Shown here one piece after another: positions 35,196-44,242 of a DNA stretch of 64,000 nt. The first letter of the stretch is position 1; each line of letters begins with the position of its first letter. The notes beneath the pieces were generated by a model. That model was not told the origin of the DNA, did no database searches, and saw only the letters and a program-made list of their open reading frames with translations. This DNA is from Geomonas limicola (GTDB taxonomy: Bacteria; Desulfobacterota; Desulfuromonadia; Geobacterales; Geobacteraceae): positions 62,001-126,000 of the forward strand of contig NZ_BLXZ01000011.1 in the NCBI RefSeq assembly GCF_014193675.1, in the 5' to 3' direction. The position numbers and the translations under genes are program-made.

Positions 35196-37715
35196 ATGAT
35201 TCGCTTCAGCCTATGGTTCATGCTGTGCTTGTGTTCCCTGCTGCCCCTTGGTTGCAGCTCGACCGGCTTGTCGGAGAGCACCAGCCCCAATGCGGTCCAG
35301 TTCGACCCGACCACCAGCAACGTACCGCTTCCCAACATCCTGGCGACCGCGACGGCGGCCGACCCGCTCACCCAGTACCAGGACCCGACGACCGGCTTTG
35401 TCGGGGCCCGCCCGGCCACCGTGCCGCTGGACCCGCTCGAGGCACTCGCCTACCAGAACCTCTACGAGGTGGGGGGGACCAACGCCGTGTCCGGCCTGAA
35501 CGCTCCCATTTACCTGCGTTTCTCGGCGCCCCTGGTCCCCTCGACCGTCACCACGCAGAACATCAAGGTGTTCCAGATCAGCGCCGACACTAACAGTCCG
35601 ACAGAGAACAACCCGCTCGGCTTTACCGACGTATCCGCCCTGTTCAGCGTGCGCTACACCCCGGGGACGACCGACGTACAGCTCTTCCCCAACTTCCCGC
35701 TCCTGCCGGGCACCCGCTACCTGTACCTGGTGACCAACCGCGTGAAAGACGCGGCGACCTCCGGCTCGGTGACCAGTTCGCCCTATTTTGGCGCCTTGAA
35801 GTCGACGCTCCCCCTGACGGGCCCCTTCGCCGCACTCGAAGCCATCCGGGCGAACCGCACCAGCGGCAACAACGTGCTCCTCTCCGGCTACGCCAAGGTG
35901 ATGGACGACCTGATCGCCGCCTCCTCGACCACCACGGTGAGCAGCCGCGATCAGATCGCCGTGCTCGGGCGTTTCATCACCACCGGCTCGGGATTCCTGC
36001 AAAACGTTCAGGTCAACGCGAACGGGACCCCCTTGACGGTGAGCCAGCTCCCGGTTGACAGCGCCCTCAGGGCGTTTGCCGCCGGCAACGACCTGGGCGG
36101 GCTCACCGGTAAAAACTGGATTGCCGACGGGCAGAACGTAGCTAGCGTTACCGCCACCATCCCGGCGGCTGCCTTCTGGTCCCAGACCGTCGGGATCGGC
36201 AGCGCCCCGACCACCATGGGCGACGTCATAGCCGGTCACTTCCCCAGCGCCGACATCTCCATGAATCCCGTCGTGGCGCGCGGCAACGGCTCGATGGACC
36301 TCAACGTCCCCTTCGGGACCTACTCCCCGGCAACCTCGGTGGTCATTCCATTCCGAAATGCCAACCTCGCCACCGGCTTCTACTACACGCCGCGTGACGT
36401 ACCGTTCCTCTACATCCCGCCGGTCGGCGCCGCCCCCGCCGGAGGGTGGCCGGTGGTGATCTTCCAGCACGGGATCACCGGCCAGAAAGAACAGGTGGCT
36501 GCGGTCGCCGGCGCACTCACCGCTGCGGGTTACGCGGTCGTCGCCATCGACCTGCCGCTGCACGGCACCGGCATCCCCGGTGTCGACCAGGGGCTCGCCT
36601 TCCCGCAGCATACCGCCAGCAGCGTCTGGGGGCAGGATTTCATTTCGGTCGGTGCCCCTCTGGCTACCCGTTCCAACATCCAGCAGGCCGCCTTCAACCT
36701 GCACCGGCTCGAACTGGTACTCGCCACCCCGAGTTTCGCCACCTTGCTGGCAGGCAAGAGCTATGGACCGGCACTGCCGACTCAGGGCTTCGCCCCGCTC
36801 GGCGCGGCAGCCCCCAACCCGGCCATCAAGCCGAAGTACGTGAGCCTCAGCCTCGGCTCCATCGTCGGTGCCTACTACCTCGCCGGTAACACCACCCTGA
36901 ACCCGGTCGGCATCCCCTACACCCAGGCGACGCTCAACGGCGACATGAAGGGTCTCCTCAGCGTGCCGGGGGGGCGCCTCGCCTACCTGATCCAGGAGAG
37001 CCCCGCCTTCGGCCCCAGCGTCGACGCCGGCCTTGCCGCAAACGGGATCGCCAAGGGGAGCCCGGAGTATCTGCAGTTCTTCCTGCTGACCCAGACGGTC
37101 ATCGACCCGGCGGATCCCGCCAGCATGACCACCCCGCTCGGCACCGGCCTCCCCTCCAGGCTCTCCAACCGTATCCTGGTACAGGAGGCAACGACGACCC
37201 AGTTCAGCGCAAGCGGCCTCCCGCTGGACGGGGACCAGGTGATCCCGAACTCCAGCACCCGCTACTTCGGCAACGCCCTGGGCGGACGAGGGGTACTCGG
37301 CACCGACATCGCCCCGGGCTTCGCCCAGGTCACCTACGACGACGGCAGCCTCCCCACGTCGTTCATGCTGACCCTGAGCGGGCTCCCCAAGAAGGTGACG
37401 GCAGCCGTCTCGGCCGCGGCTACCTCCCCCACCGAAGGGTACTTCCACTTCGGTCGTTTCGGAAAGACGCCGCAGTCCGACGTAACCCACGCGTTCCTGA
37501 TCGATGCGCTGCATTCGCCTGCGAGCGTCCAGCTTGCCCAACGCCAGATGGTCTACTACCTCGGCCTGCAGCGCCCGGTGGTCACCACGCCGCAGCTGGT
37601 GGTGGATCCGACCGTCACCTCGAGCGCGCTTCCCAAGGCCGTCGCGCCCCAGGCCTCTGGCCTGAGCGGCCAGGTCAGCGTCCCGAAGGTCATGAAGATC
37701 TTCACACCGAGATAA
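35196..37715 (+). CDS. VolA-like surface lipoprotein lipase/phospholipase
   Basis: The 839-residue lipoprotein has a lipobox LPLGC followed by SS. The N-terminal 350 residues match the bacterial lipase N-domain seen in Vibrio VolA (PNAVQFDPTTSNVPLPNILA). The alpha/beta hydrolase part follows with the oxyanion motif FQHGITGQ near 430. The nucleophile elbow is SLSLG with Ser552; the usual first glycine is Ser550. In Vibrio cholerae VolA is a surface lysophospholipase encoded beside fadL; the same pairing here supports release of fatty acids for the neighbouring FadL. Its exact substrate is inferred. Confidence 0.8.
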   Translation: MIRFSLWFMLCLCSLLPLGCSSTGLSESTSPNAVQFDPTTSNVPLPNILATATAADPLTQYQDPTTGFVGARPATVPLDPLEALAYQNLYEVGGTNAVSGLNAPIYLRFSAPLVPSTVTTQNIKVFQISADTNSPTENNPLGFTDVSALFSVRYTPGTTDVQLFPNFPLLPGTRYLYLVTNRVKDAATSGSVTSSPYFGALKSTLPLTGPFAALEAIRANRTSGNNVLLSGYAKVMDDLIAASSTTTVSSRDQIAVLGRFITTGSGFLQNVQVNANGTPLTVSQLPVDSALRAFAAGNDLGGLTGKNWIADGQNVASVTATIPAAAFWSQTVGIGSAPTTMGDVIAGHFPSADISMNPVVARGNGSMDLNVPFGTYSPATSVVIPFRNANLATGFYYTPRDVPFLYIPPVGAAPAGGWPVVIFQHGITGQKEQVAAVAGALTAAGYAVVAIDLPLHGTGIPGVDQGLAFPQHTASSVWGQDFISVGAPLATRSNIQQAAFNLHRLELVLATPSFATLLAGKSYGPALPTQGFAPLGAAAPNPAIKPKYVSLSLGSIVGAYYLAGNTTLNPVGIPYTQATLNGDMKGLLSVPGGRLAYLIQESPAFGPSVDAGLAANGIAKGSPEYLQFFLLTQTVIDPADPASMTTPLGTGLPSRLSNRILVQEATTTQFSASGLPLDGDQVIPNSSTRYFGNALGGRGVLGTDIAPGFAQVTYDDGSLPTSFMLTLSGLPKKVTAAVSAAATSPTEGYFHFGRFGKTPQSDVTHAFLIDALHSPASVQLAQRQMVYYLGLQRPVVTTPQLVVDPTVTSSALPKAVAPQASGLSGQVSVPKVMKIFTPR

Positions 37716-37756
37716 TCCGGCGTCGCCGGACGGCAACCACAGCGAGCACCAAAAAA

Positions 37757-37787
37757 GCGCCCCGTGCCGCACCAGCGGCCGGGGCGC
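37757..37787. terminator. Hairpin after the VolA-like gene
   Basis: GCGCCCCG and CGGGGCGC enclose an inner CCGC-ACCA-GCGG stem. An A-run is upstream but only AGTCGTTT follows, so the terminator call on the plus strand is weak. Confidence 0.5.
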
Positions 37788-37846
37788 AGTCGTTTCAGCA
37801 GCTTCGGGCTGGGTCAGACAACTTCCCTCTCGACAAAGTGAATGAT

Positions 37847-37875
37847 TTGCAATATATTCGCGAATACTGTATACA
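37847..37875 (+). promoter_or_regulatory. Promoter of the fumarase gene with built-in palindromes
   Basis: TTGCAA (37847-37852) and TATACA (37870-37875) are 17 bases apart. The spacer contains the perfect 12-base palindrome TATTCGCGAATA (37855-37866), and the -10 box overlaps the 8-base palindrome TGTATACA (37868-37875). A repressor bound here would shut the promoter; the regulator is unknown. Confidence 0.6.
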
Positions 37876-37965
37876 ATCCGGCTGGCCGCCCAGCTCCTCG
37901 CGGCGCAGTCAGCGTTTCCAGCACCGGTGTCACCCATCATTCCACGCAAAGGAGAAGACAAAACG

Positions 37966-39591
<1,626 letters not shown>

Positions 39592-39604
39592 GAGCCGACC
39601 CCGA

Positions 39605-39640
39605 CGCGTTCCCTCTCCTGCATGGGGGAGGGAACGCGTA
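39605..39640. repeat. Perfect 12-base inverted repeat after fumarase
   Basis: ACGCGTTCCCTC and GAGGGAACGCGT pair exactly around a 12-base loop. No T-run follows; it may be a repeat unit or help RNA 3' end stability. Confidence 0.6.
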
Positions 39641-39669
39641 TCAACCGCTCGACAAAACGACGGACGTAA

Positions 39670-39710
39670 AAAAGCCCCCGGCGCCAACTGGCATCGGGGG
39701 CTTTTCTTTT
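39670..39710. terminator. Bidirectional terminator between fumarase and cheX
   Basis: AAAAGCCCCCG (39670-39680) pairs with CGGGGGCTTTT (39695-39705), with T residues on both sides of the stem on the respective strands. Confidence 0.85.
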
Positions 39711-39726
39711 CCGAGGTTTCCGCCTG

Positions 39727-40230
39727 CTACATGTAGACCATGACCCGGAAGCTGATGGTCCCGTCCATGGTGGTGAAGGGGATGGTGACCCCCTTGCACT
39801 GCACACTCATGCTGCCGTCGTGGCCCGACTGCGGTTCAGGCGGGTCGGTGATGGGCCGGATACGCCCCGAAACGACCAGCGGCAAACCAAGGGCCACGCT
39901 GCCGTACTGCTCGTGGTACTTGGTCTTGAAGACACCGGCGATGTTGTTGGAGATCTCGCCCACCGCGTCGTTGATCGAGTCGTCGTCGGTCTCCTCGAGC
40001 ATGAGCAGCCCCTTGGCGATCTGCTCGGCCGATGCGCGTTCGGTCGCGAAGAGGATGTAGCCCACCCGGTCCCCGGCGACCCCGATGATGCCGACCACGT
40101 CGCTCCCCAAGGGATTGATCTTCTTCTCGACTTTGCCGGCGTAGCAGTCGAGGTTCATGTAGCTTTTAAAGGTGTCCTGGGTGGCGGACATGATGGTGAA
40201 CATGATTTCTTCAAAAGTGATGGCGCTCAA
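39727..40230 (-). CDS. cheX: CheX-family chemotaxis phosphatase
   Basis: CheX-type proteins remove phosphate from CheY. The protein has the family pattern with the acidic/amide pair in NDAVGEISNNIAG, where E and N lie one turn apart on a helix. I choose a TTG start (first residues then MSAITFEEIMFTIMSATQDTF-like), because AGAAGGAGGGG stands eight bases before it; an ATG 15 codons upstream overlaps the stop of the HD-GYP gene (ATGA) but has no such site. It is the second gene behind the FliA-type promoter and so probably flagellum-linked. Confidence 0.85.
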   Translation of the reverse strand: MSAITFEEIMFTIMSATQDTFKSYMNLDCYAGKVEKKINPLGSDVVGIIGVAGDRVGYILFATERASAEQIAKGLLMLEETDDDSINDAVGEISNNIAGVFKTKYHEQYGSVALGLPLVVSGRIRPITDPPEPQSGHDGSMSVQCKGVTIPFTTMDGTISFRVMVYM

Positions 40231-40271
40231 GGAAATCCCCTCCTTCTGAGGTTCAGATATATACCGGTGCG

Positions 40272-41234
40272 TCATGAGAACTGACCGGGTTTGTCGGTGC
40301 AGACGATGCCTTCCAGGACGTCCAGCAGGTGGTCGTTGAAGGCGCCTTTCATCTCCTGCCTCATGATCTGCAGGGCGATCGAAGAGGAAAGTGCCTTCCG
40401 GCAGGAGCGGTCGATGGTAAGGGTGCAGTAGACGTCGCAGATGGCGGCAACCTGCACGCTCCGCGGTATCTGTGCTCCTGTCAGTCCCTGCGGGAACCCG
40501 GCGCCGTGGTTGCGCTCGTGGTGCGAACGGACGATGCCCAGGGCGATGTCGCTTATTTCCGTGTGGTTCTTGAGGTACTGGTAGCCGGCCTCGGGATGGC
40601 TTCGATACGCCTCGAGTTCGGCCGCCGTCAACTTCCCCACCTTGTGCAGGATCTCCTGGGCGACGAAGATCTTGCCGAAATCGTGCAGCAGGGTCCCGAT
40701 CCCGATGTCGAGCATCTCGTCATGGGAAATCAGGTAAGCGTCGCTGTGCAGCAACAGGCAGAGTGCCGTGACCTGCAGGCTGTGCACGAAGGTGTGATAG
40801 TTGTGCGCCATCACGCTCTCCAGCGCGGTGAAGGACTCCTTGTCGCTGGAAAGGTACTTGAGCAGGTTTTCCATGAGCCGCCGGCTGCGGGAGAAATCGG
40901 TCACCTTGTCGGGGTGCTCGAAGATGTCCCCCACGTAGTTGAGGGCGGTCTGGTAGATGATCTTTCCCTTCACCTTCGGCTTCAGGGACGGGTCCTGGAG
41001 TACCCGCTGGGCCGATTCCTCGAGGAACGCGGTGACGAGCTCCAGATCCCTCGGGCTGACGAAGACGAAATCCACCCGGCTCTTGGCCAGGCGCGCCGCA
41101 TCCTGCCTGGTGAAGCTGCGCCCGGTACTTTTGTACAGGATGAACTTCTCACCGCTACGCAGGTAGAGGGCGACGTCGGGAAACAGGTCCGCCTGGATAC
41201 TTTCTATGCTGACGGGTACGTACAACTCTCCCAT
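40272..41234 (-). CDS. HD-GYP domain protein (c-di-GMP phosphodiesterase-like)
   Basis: HD-GYP enzymes hydrolyse c-di-GMP. The N-terminal 110 residues hold a small DUF3391-like segment (VPVSIESIQADLFPDVALYL). The HD-GYP part has HTFVHSLQVTALCLLLH, LLHDFGK, and HHERNHGAGFP, where the usual motif is HHExxDGxGYP; the aspartate is replaced by histidine and tyrosine by phenylalanine. The start MGELYVPV follows GGAGG; the longer frame would begin inside the promoter. It lies directly before cheX in one transcript, tying c-di-GMP to chemotaxis. Whether it is still an enzyme is uncertain. Confidence 0.85.
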   Translation of the reverse strand: MGELYVPVSIESIQADLFPDVALYLRSGEKFILYKSTGRSFTRQDAARLAKSRVDFVFVSPRDLELVTAFLEESAQRVLQDPSLKPKVKGKIIYQTALNYVGDIFEHPDKVTDFSRSRRLMENLLKYLSSDKESFTALESVMAHNYHTFVHSLQVTALCLLLHSDAYLISHDEMLDIGIGTLLHDFGKIFVAQEILHKVGKLTAAELEAYRSHPEAGYQYLKNHTEISDIALGIVRSHHERNHGAGFPQGLTGAQIPRSVQVAAICDVYCTLTIDRSCRKALSSSIALQIMRQEMKGAFNDHLLDVLEGIVCTDKPGQFS

Positions 41235-41290
41235 TGCTACCTCCGGCTCACGTGCACCGGCGGCCATCGGGACCACGCGATACAGAAAGC

Positions 41291-41317
41291 ATATCGGCAG
41301 TTGCACATTAAGCTTTA
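41291..41317 (-). promoter_or_regulatory. FliA (sigma-28) type promoter of the HD-GYP-cheX operon
   Basis: On the minus strand TAAAGCTT (41317-41310) and GCCGATAT (41298-41291) are separated by exactly 11 bases. The sigma-28 consensus is TAAAGTTT-N11-GCCGATAA, so 14 of 16 positions match. The start point would be about 50 bases before the ATG at 41234. Confidence 0.8.
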
Positions 41318-41357
41318 GGCCCGCAGAAAAGATAAGTTGTCCCGCTGTAGCGACGAG

Positions 41358-41540
41358 CTAGATACCGGTGAGCTCCTGCAGCTTGAGCTCGACGTCGTCG
41401 CCGTTCACCCGTACCGGAACTCCCCCCTCCTCCTCGGTACGGATCACCCCTTCGTCGATCCAGACCCTCAGTCGCTCCTCTTCCACCCCGAACTTGTCAA
41501 CTGCTTCCTCGATGCTGTACCAGGTCTTCGCGACGAGCAT
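41358..41540 (-). CDS. Small MerR-like helix-turn-helix protein
   Basis: The 60-residue protein begins [33 protein letters not shown], the pattern of a MerR/excisionase-type winged helix (helix, turn, helix, then WIDEG and a wing with VRVNGDDVE). It could bind DNA, or be an adaptor made of this fold alone. GGAGGG precedes the ATG. A perfect TATAAT box lies upstream at 41592-41597 on the minus strand, and a TTGACA at 41637-41642. It sits between the small redox gene and the HD-GYP gene on the same strand. Confidence 0.65.
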   Translation of the reverse strand: MLVAKTWYSIEEAVDKFGVEEERLRVWIDEGVIRTEEEGGVPVRVNGDDVELKLQELTGI

Positions 41541-41591
41541 GACACCCTCCCTTTGGATATGGCATTTGCGTAACTATGCCAATCCTCTACT

Positions 41592-41642
41592 ATTATAGCG
41601 CTACCACCGTTTGCATGGTATCGCTGATGCTCCCCATGTCAA
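41592..41642 (-). promoter_or_regulatory. Possible promoters of the small HTH gene
   Basis: On the minus strand TTGACA (41642-41637) is 16 bases from TACCAT (41620-41615). A perfect TATAAT (41597-41592) lies 17 bases further on with no good -35 box. Either could be used. Confidence 0.45.
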
Positions 41643-41718
41643 GCTTATGGCCGAAGATGCTTGCCCCTTTGCGGAAACAGGGTACTCAACCGCCCCTGAT
41701 TCCTACAGGCACATGAGC

Positions 41719-41753
41719 AAAAAAAAGGGGGAGGCACCCTCAGGTACCTCCCC
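41719..41753 (-). terminator. Intrinsic terminator after the PDZ/glutaredoxin-like pair
   Basis: A stem of GGGGAGG and CCTCCCC with inner ACC/GGT pairs encloses a short loop. On the minus strand eight T residues follow, 24 bases after the stop of the gene at 41777. Confidence 0.8.
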
Positions 41754-41776
41754 TCTCTCTCCGCAAGCCGTCTATG

Positions 41777-42148
41777 CTACTTTTTCTTCAACTTCTCCAC
41801 GGCCTTCTCGAAGCGCGCCTCGCTGAACCCCTTGAGCACCACGGCGTCATCACCCAGAACGATCAAGGGTACCCCCTGACTCTTGTACTTGTCGGTCACC
41901 TCGGCCATGGCAGCCGGGTCGAGTTCGACGTCCCTATTGATGAAGGGGATGTTGTTCTTGGTGAAGTACTCCTTGGCCGCCTTGCAGTGGGGGCACCAGG
42001 AGGCCGAGTAGAGAATCACCTTGGGATACTTCAGTTTCTGCGCAGATTTGGCCGGTAGTGGACTTTGCTTCAGGTCGCCCGCCTGGGCAGTCATGCCGCC
42101 CCAAACAAGAGCGGCCGCCAAGAGGACACTGGTAAGGATCCGCATCAT
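41777..42148 (-). CDS. Exported glutaredoxin/thioredoxin-like protein
   Basis: A signal peptide ends near TAQAG, so the protein works in the periplasm. The mature domain has the redox motif SASWCPHCKAAKEYF, the cis-proline loop SQGVPLIVL and the GFSEARFEKAV C-terminal helix of glutaredoxin-like folds. CPHC resembles DsbA-type pairs. The ATG overlaps the stop of the upstream PDZ gene (ATGATG around TGA), so the two are translated together. It may handle disulphides or cytochrome maturation; the partner is not evident. Confidence 0.8.
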   Translation of the reverse strand: MMRILTSVLLAAALVWGGMTAQAGDLKQSPLPAKSAQKLKYPKVILYSASWCPHCKAAKEYFTKNNIPFINRDVELDPAAMAEVTDKYKSQGVPLIVLGDDAVVLKGFSEARFEKAVEKLKKK

Positions 42149-42537
42149 TCCCCCTTTTTGTTGGACTTCTTCCCGGACGCCGGGATCTCCAGCTGACGGC
42201 GCATCAGGCTGAAGGTTAAGCTCTTGGTTTCGCCGGGGCGTCTCACCTGGATCAGGACCGAGGTTCCGGCACGACCACGCAGCCGGTGTTCCACCATCTC
42301 CTTGAAGTCGCTGCCGAAGGTCGCCTTGCCGTCGATGCGGGTAATGACGTCGCCGGGCCTGATACCTGCCCGGTGTGCGGGGCCACCCGTCACCAGCTGG
42401 CGCACCAGGATGGTGCCGTCGGAGCGGGGGACGCCGTCGATCCCGACACCGCCGAAATCGCGCGAGGTGTTGCCTCCCCAGGCGACCGGCACAAGACTCA
42501 AAAGCAGTATGAACGTGATAAAGACGCGTCTGATCAT
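42145..42537 (-). CDS. Small exported PDZ-domain protein
   Basis: The 130-residue protein has a signal peptide (FITFILLLSLVPVAWG) and a single PDZ domain (LVTGGPAHRAGIRPGDVITR, then SVLIQVRRPGE). No protease domain is attached. No ribosome binding site is visible, and the -10 box of its promoter ends 10 bases before the ATG, so the mRNA may have only 3-4 bases of leader. It is coupled to the exported redox protein downstream, suggesting a periplasmic pair. The PDZ partner is unknown. Confidence 0.8.
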   Translation of the reverse strand: MIRRVFITFILLLSLVPVAWGGNTSRDFGGVGIDGVPRSDGTILVRQLVTGGPAHRAGIRPGDVITRIDGKATFGSDFKEMVEHRLRGRAGTSVLIQVRRPGETKSLTFSLMRRQLEIPASGKKSNKKGE

Positions 42538-42547
42538 GGACTGTTAA

Positions 42548-42575
42548 GTTATACGAAGCTTCCAGCCACTGTCAA
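42548..42575 (-). promoter_or_regulatory. Sigma-70 type promoter of the PDZ/redox pair
   Basis: On the minus strand TTGACA (42575-42570) and TATAAC (42553-42548) are 16 bases apart. The ATG at 42537 follows after ten bases. Confidence 0.75.
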
Positions 42576-42583
42576 CTATGGTT

Positions 42584-42612
42584 TTGCCGACCTCATTACG
42601 CTGTGCTAAAAT
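42584..42612 (+). promoter_or_regulatory. Sigma-70 type promoter of asnS
   Basis: TTGCCG (42584-42589) and TAAAAT (42607-42612) are 17 bases apart, 35 bases before the asnS ATG. Confidence 0.65.
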
Positions 42613-42647
42613 AGGAAATCTTTTTGCTTCCAGAGGGAGACGTTCCT

Positions 42648-44033
42648 ATGACCGCACGTACCAAGGTGAAACAGGCACTCAGTGAAGGTAAACCGGGGAG
42701 CGAATGCCTCGTGAAGGGGTGGGTGCGCAGCGTCAGAACCGGCAAAGGTGTCTGCTTCATCCAGCTTAACGACGGCTCCAGTCTTGCCGGACTGCAGGTA
42801 GTAGCCGAACCGGACCTGGCGAACTTCAACGAGGTCTGCGCACTGGGCACCGGCGCCGCCATCGCGGTGACCGGCCTTTTGCAGGAATCCCCGGCAGCGG
42901 GGCAGGCACTCGAGCTGAAGGCAGCCCGGGTCGAGGTGGTTGGCGGGGCGGACGAGAGCTACCCCATGCAGAAGAAGCGGCACAGCTTCGAGTTTCTGCG
43001 CACCATCGCGCACCTGAGACTGCGCAGCAACACCTTCGGCGCCGTATTCCGGGTAAGGTCCTCGCTGGCCCAGGAGGTGCACCGATTCTTTGCCGAGCGC
43101 GGCTTTCTCTACGTGCACACCCCGATCATCACCGCCAACGACTGCGAGGGGGCCGGCGAACTCTTCCGGGTCACCACGCTCGATCTCGCCAAGCCGCCGC
43201 TGGTAAACGGCAGCGTCGATTTCTCGCAGGACTTCTTTTCCCGGGCCACCGGACTTACCGTCAGCGGGCAGTTGGAGGGGGAACTCTTCGCCCAGGCCTT
43301 CTCCGACATCTACACCTTCGGCCCCACCTTCCGTGCCGAGAACTCCAACACCGCGCGCCACGCCGCCGAGTTCTGGATGATCGAGCCCGAGATGGCCTTC
43401 GCAGATCTCAACGACGATGCCGACCTGGCAGAGAGCTTCTTAAAGCGGCTTTGCAGCCATGCCCTGGAAAATTGCGCCGAAGACATGCAATTCTTCAATA
43501 CCCAGATCGACAAGGGGCTGATCGAGCGCATCCAGGCGGTGGCCAACGCCTCCTTTGCCCGCATGGAGTACGGCGAGGCGATCGAGCGCCTCAAGAAGGC
43601 GCCGGTCTCCTTCCAGTTTCCCGTGGAGTGGGGACTCGACCTGCAATCCGAGCACGAGCGCTACCTGACCGAGCAGGTGGTAGGCGGACCGGTTTTCATC
43701 CTCAACTACCCCAAAGAGATCAAGGCCTTCTACATGCGCCAGAACGACGACGGCAAGACCGTGGCGGCCATGGACCTGCTGGTACCCAAGGTGGGCGAGA
43801 TCATCGGCGGGAGCCAGCGCGAGGAGCGCCTGGACCGCTTGACCGCGCGCATGCAGGAGACCGGCATCGACCCCGAGAGCCTTTCCTGGTACCTGGACAG
43901 CCGCCGCTGGGGGACCACGCCGCACGCCGGGTTCGGCCTTGGCTTCGAGCGGCTCATCATGTACCTGACCGGCATGGAGAACATCAGGGACGTGATCCCC
44001 TTCCCGCGCACCCCGCGCCACGCGGAGTTCTAG
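42648..44033 (+). CDS. asnS: Asparaginyl-tRNA synthetase
   Basis: AsnRS charges tRNA-Asn. The N-terminal OB fold is clear (GWVRSVRTGKGVCFIQLNDG), followed by class II motif 1 and motif 2 (TFRAENSNTARHAAEFWMIEPE) and motif 3 (GFGLGFERLIMYLTGMENI). The sequence is of the AsnRS, not AspRS, type. I use the ATG giving MTARTKVKQ (461 residues), with AGGGAG upstream; an ATG eight codons earlier is in the leader. It is divergent from the PDZ/redox pair. Confidence 0.96.
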   Translation: MTARTKVKQALSEGKPGSECLVKGWVRSVRTGKGVCFIQLNDGSSLAGLQVVAEPDLANFNEVCALGTGAAIAVTGLLQESPAAGQALELKAARVEVVGGADESYPMQKKRHSFEFLRTIAHLRLRSNTFGAVFRVRSSLAQEVHRFFAERGFLYVHTPIITANDCEGAGELFRVTTLDLAKPPLVNGSVDFSQDFFSRATGLTVSGQLEGELFAQAFSDIYTFGPTFRAENSNTARHAAEFWMIEPEMAFADLNDDADLAESFLKRLCSHALENCAEDMQFFNTQIDKGLIERIQAVANASFARMEYGEAIERLKKAPVSFQFPVEWGLDLQSEHERYLTEQVVGGPVFILNYPKEIKAFYMRQNDDGKTVAAMDLLVPKVGEIIGGSQREERLDRLTARMQETGIDPESLSWYLDSRRWGTTPHAGFGLGFERLIMYLTGMENIRDVIPFPRTPRHAEF

Positions 44034-44095
44034 CCCGGGATCCACCAGAGATCCTGCCCCCATCTTAAAAAACTCATCCAATGAAGATCCGCGAC

Positions 44096-44204
44096 CTTCC
44101 CCCTCCCTTGACGGGAGGGGGTCAGGGGGTGGGTGAAGCTGCCAGCTGCACCGAAGCGGCACCTCCCCCCTCACCCTAACCCTCTCCCGCAAGGGAAGAG
44201 GGAC
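44096..44204. repeat. Foldback repeat made of two inverted copies
   Basis: The left copy (about 44096-44133) and the right copy (about 44163-44204, containing CCCTCACCCTAACCCTCTCC and GCAAGGG) are roughly reverse complements of each other around a 30-base centre. This wording is a widespread intergenic repeat type. It fills the asnS-cupin gap. Confidence 0.65.
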
Positions 44205-44242
44205 TAGCTGAAAAGGTTACGCGAGATAAGGGAGAAGCCTTA

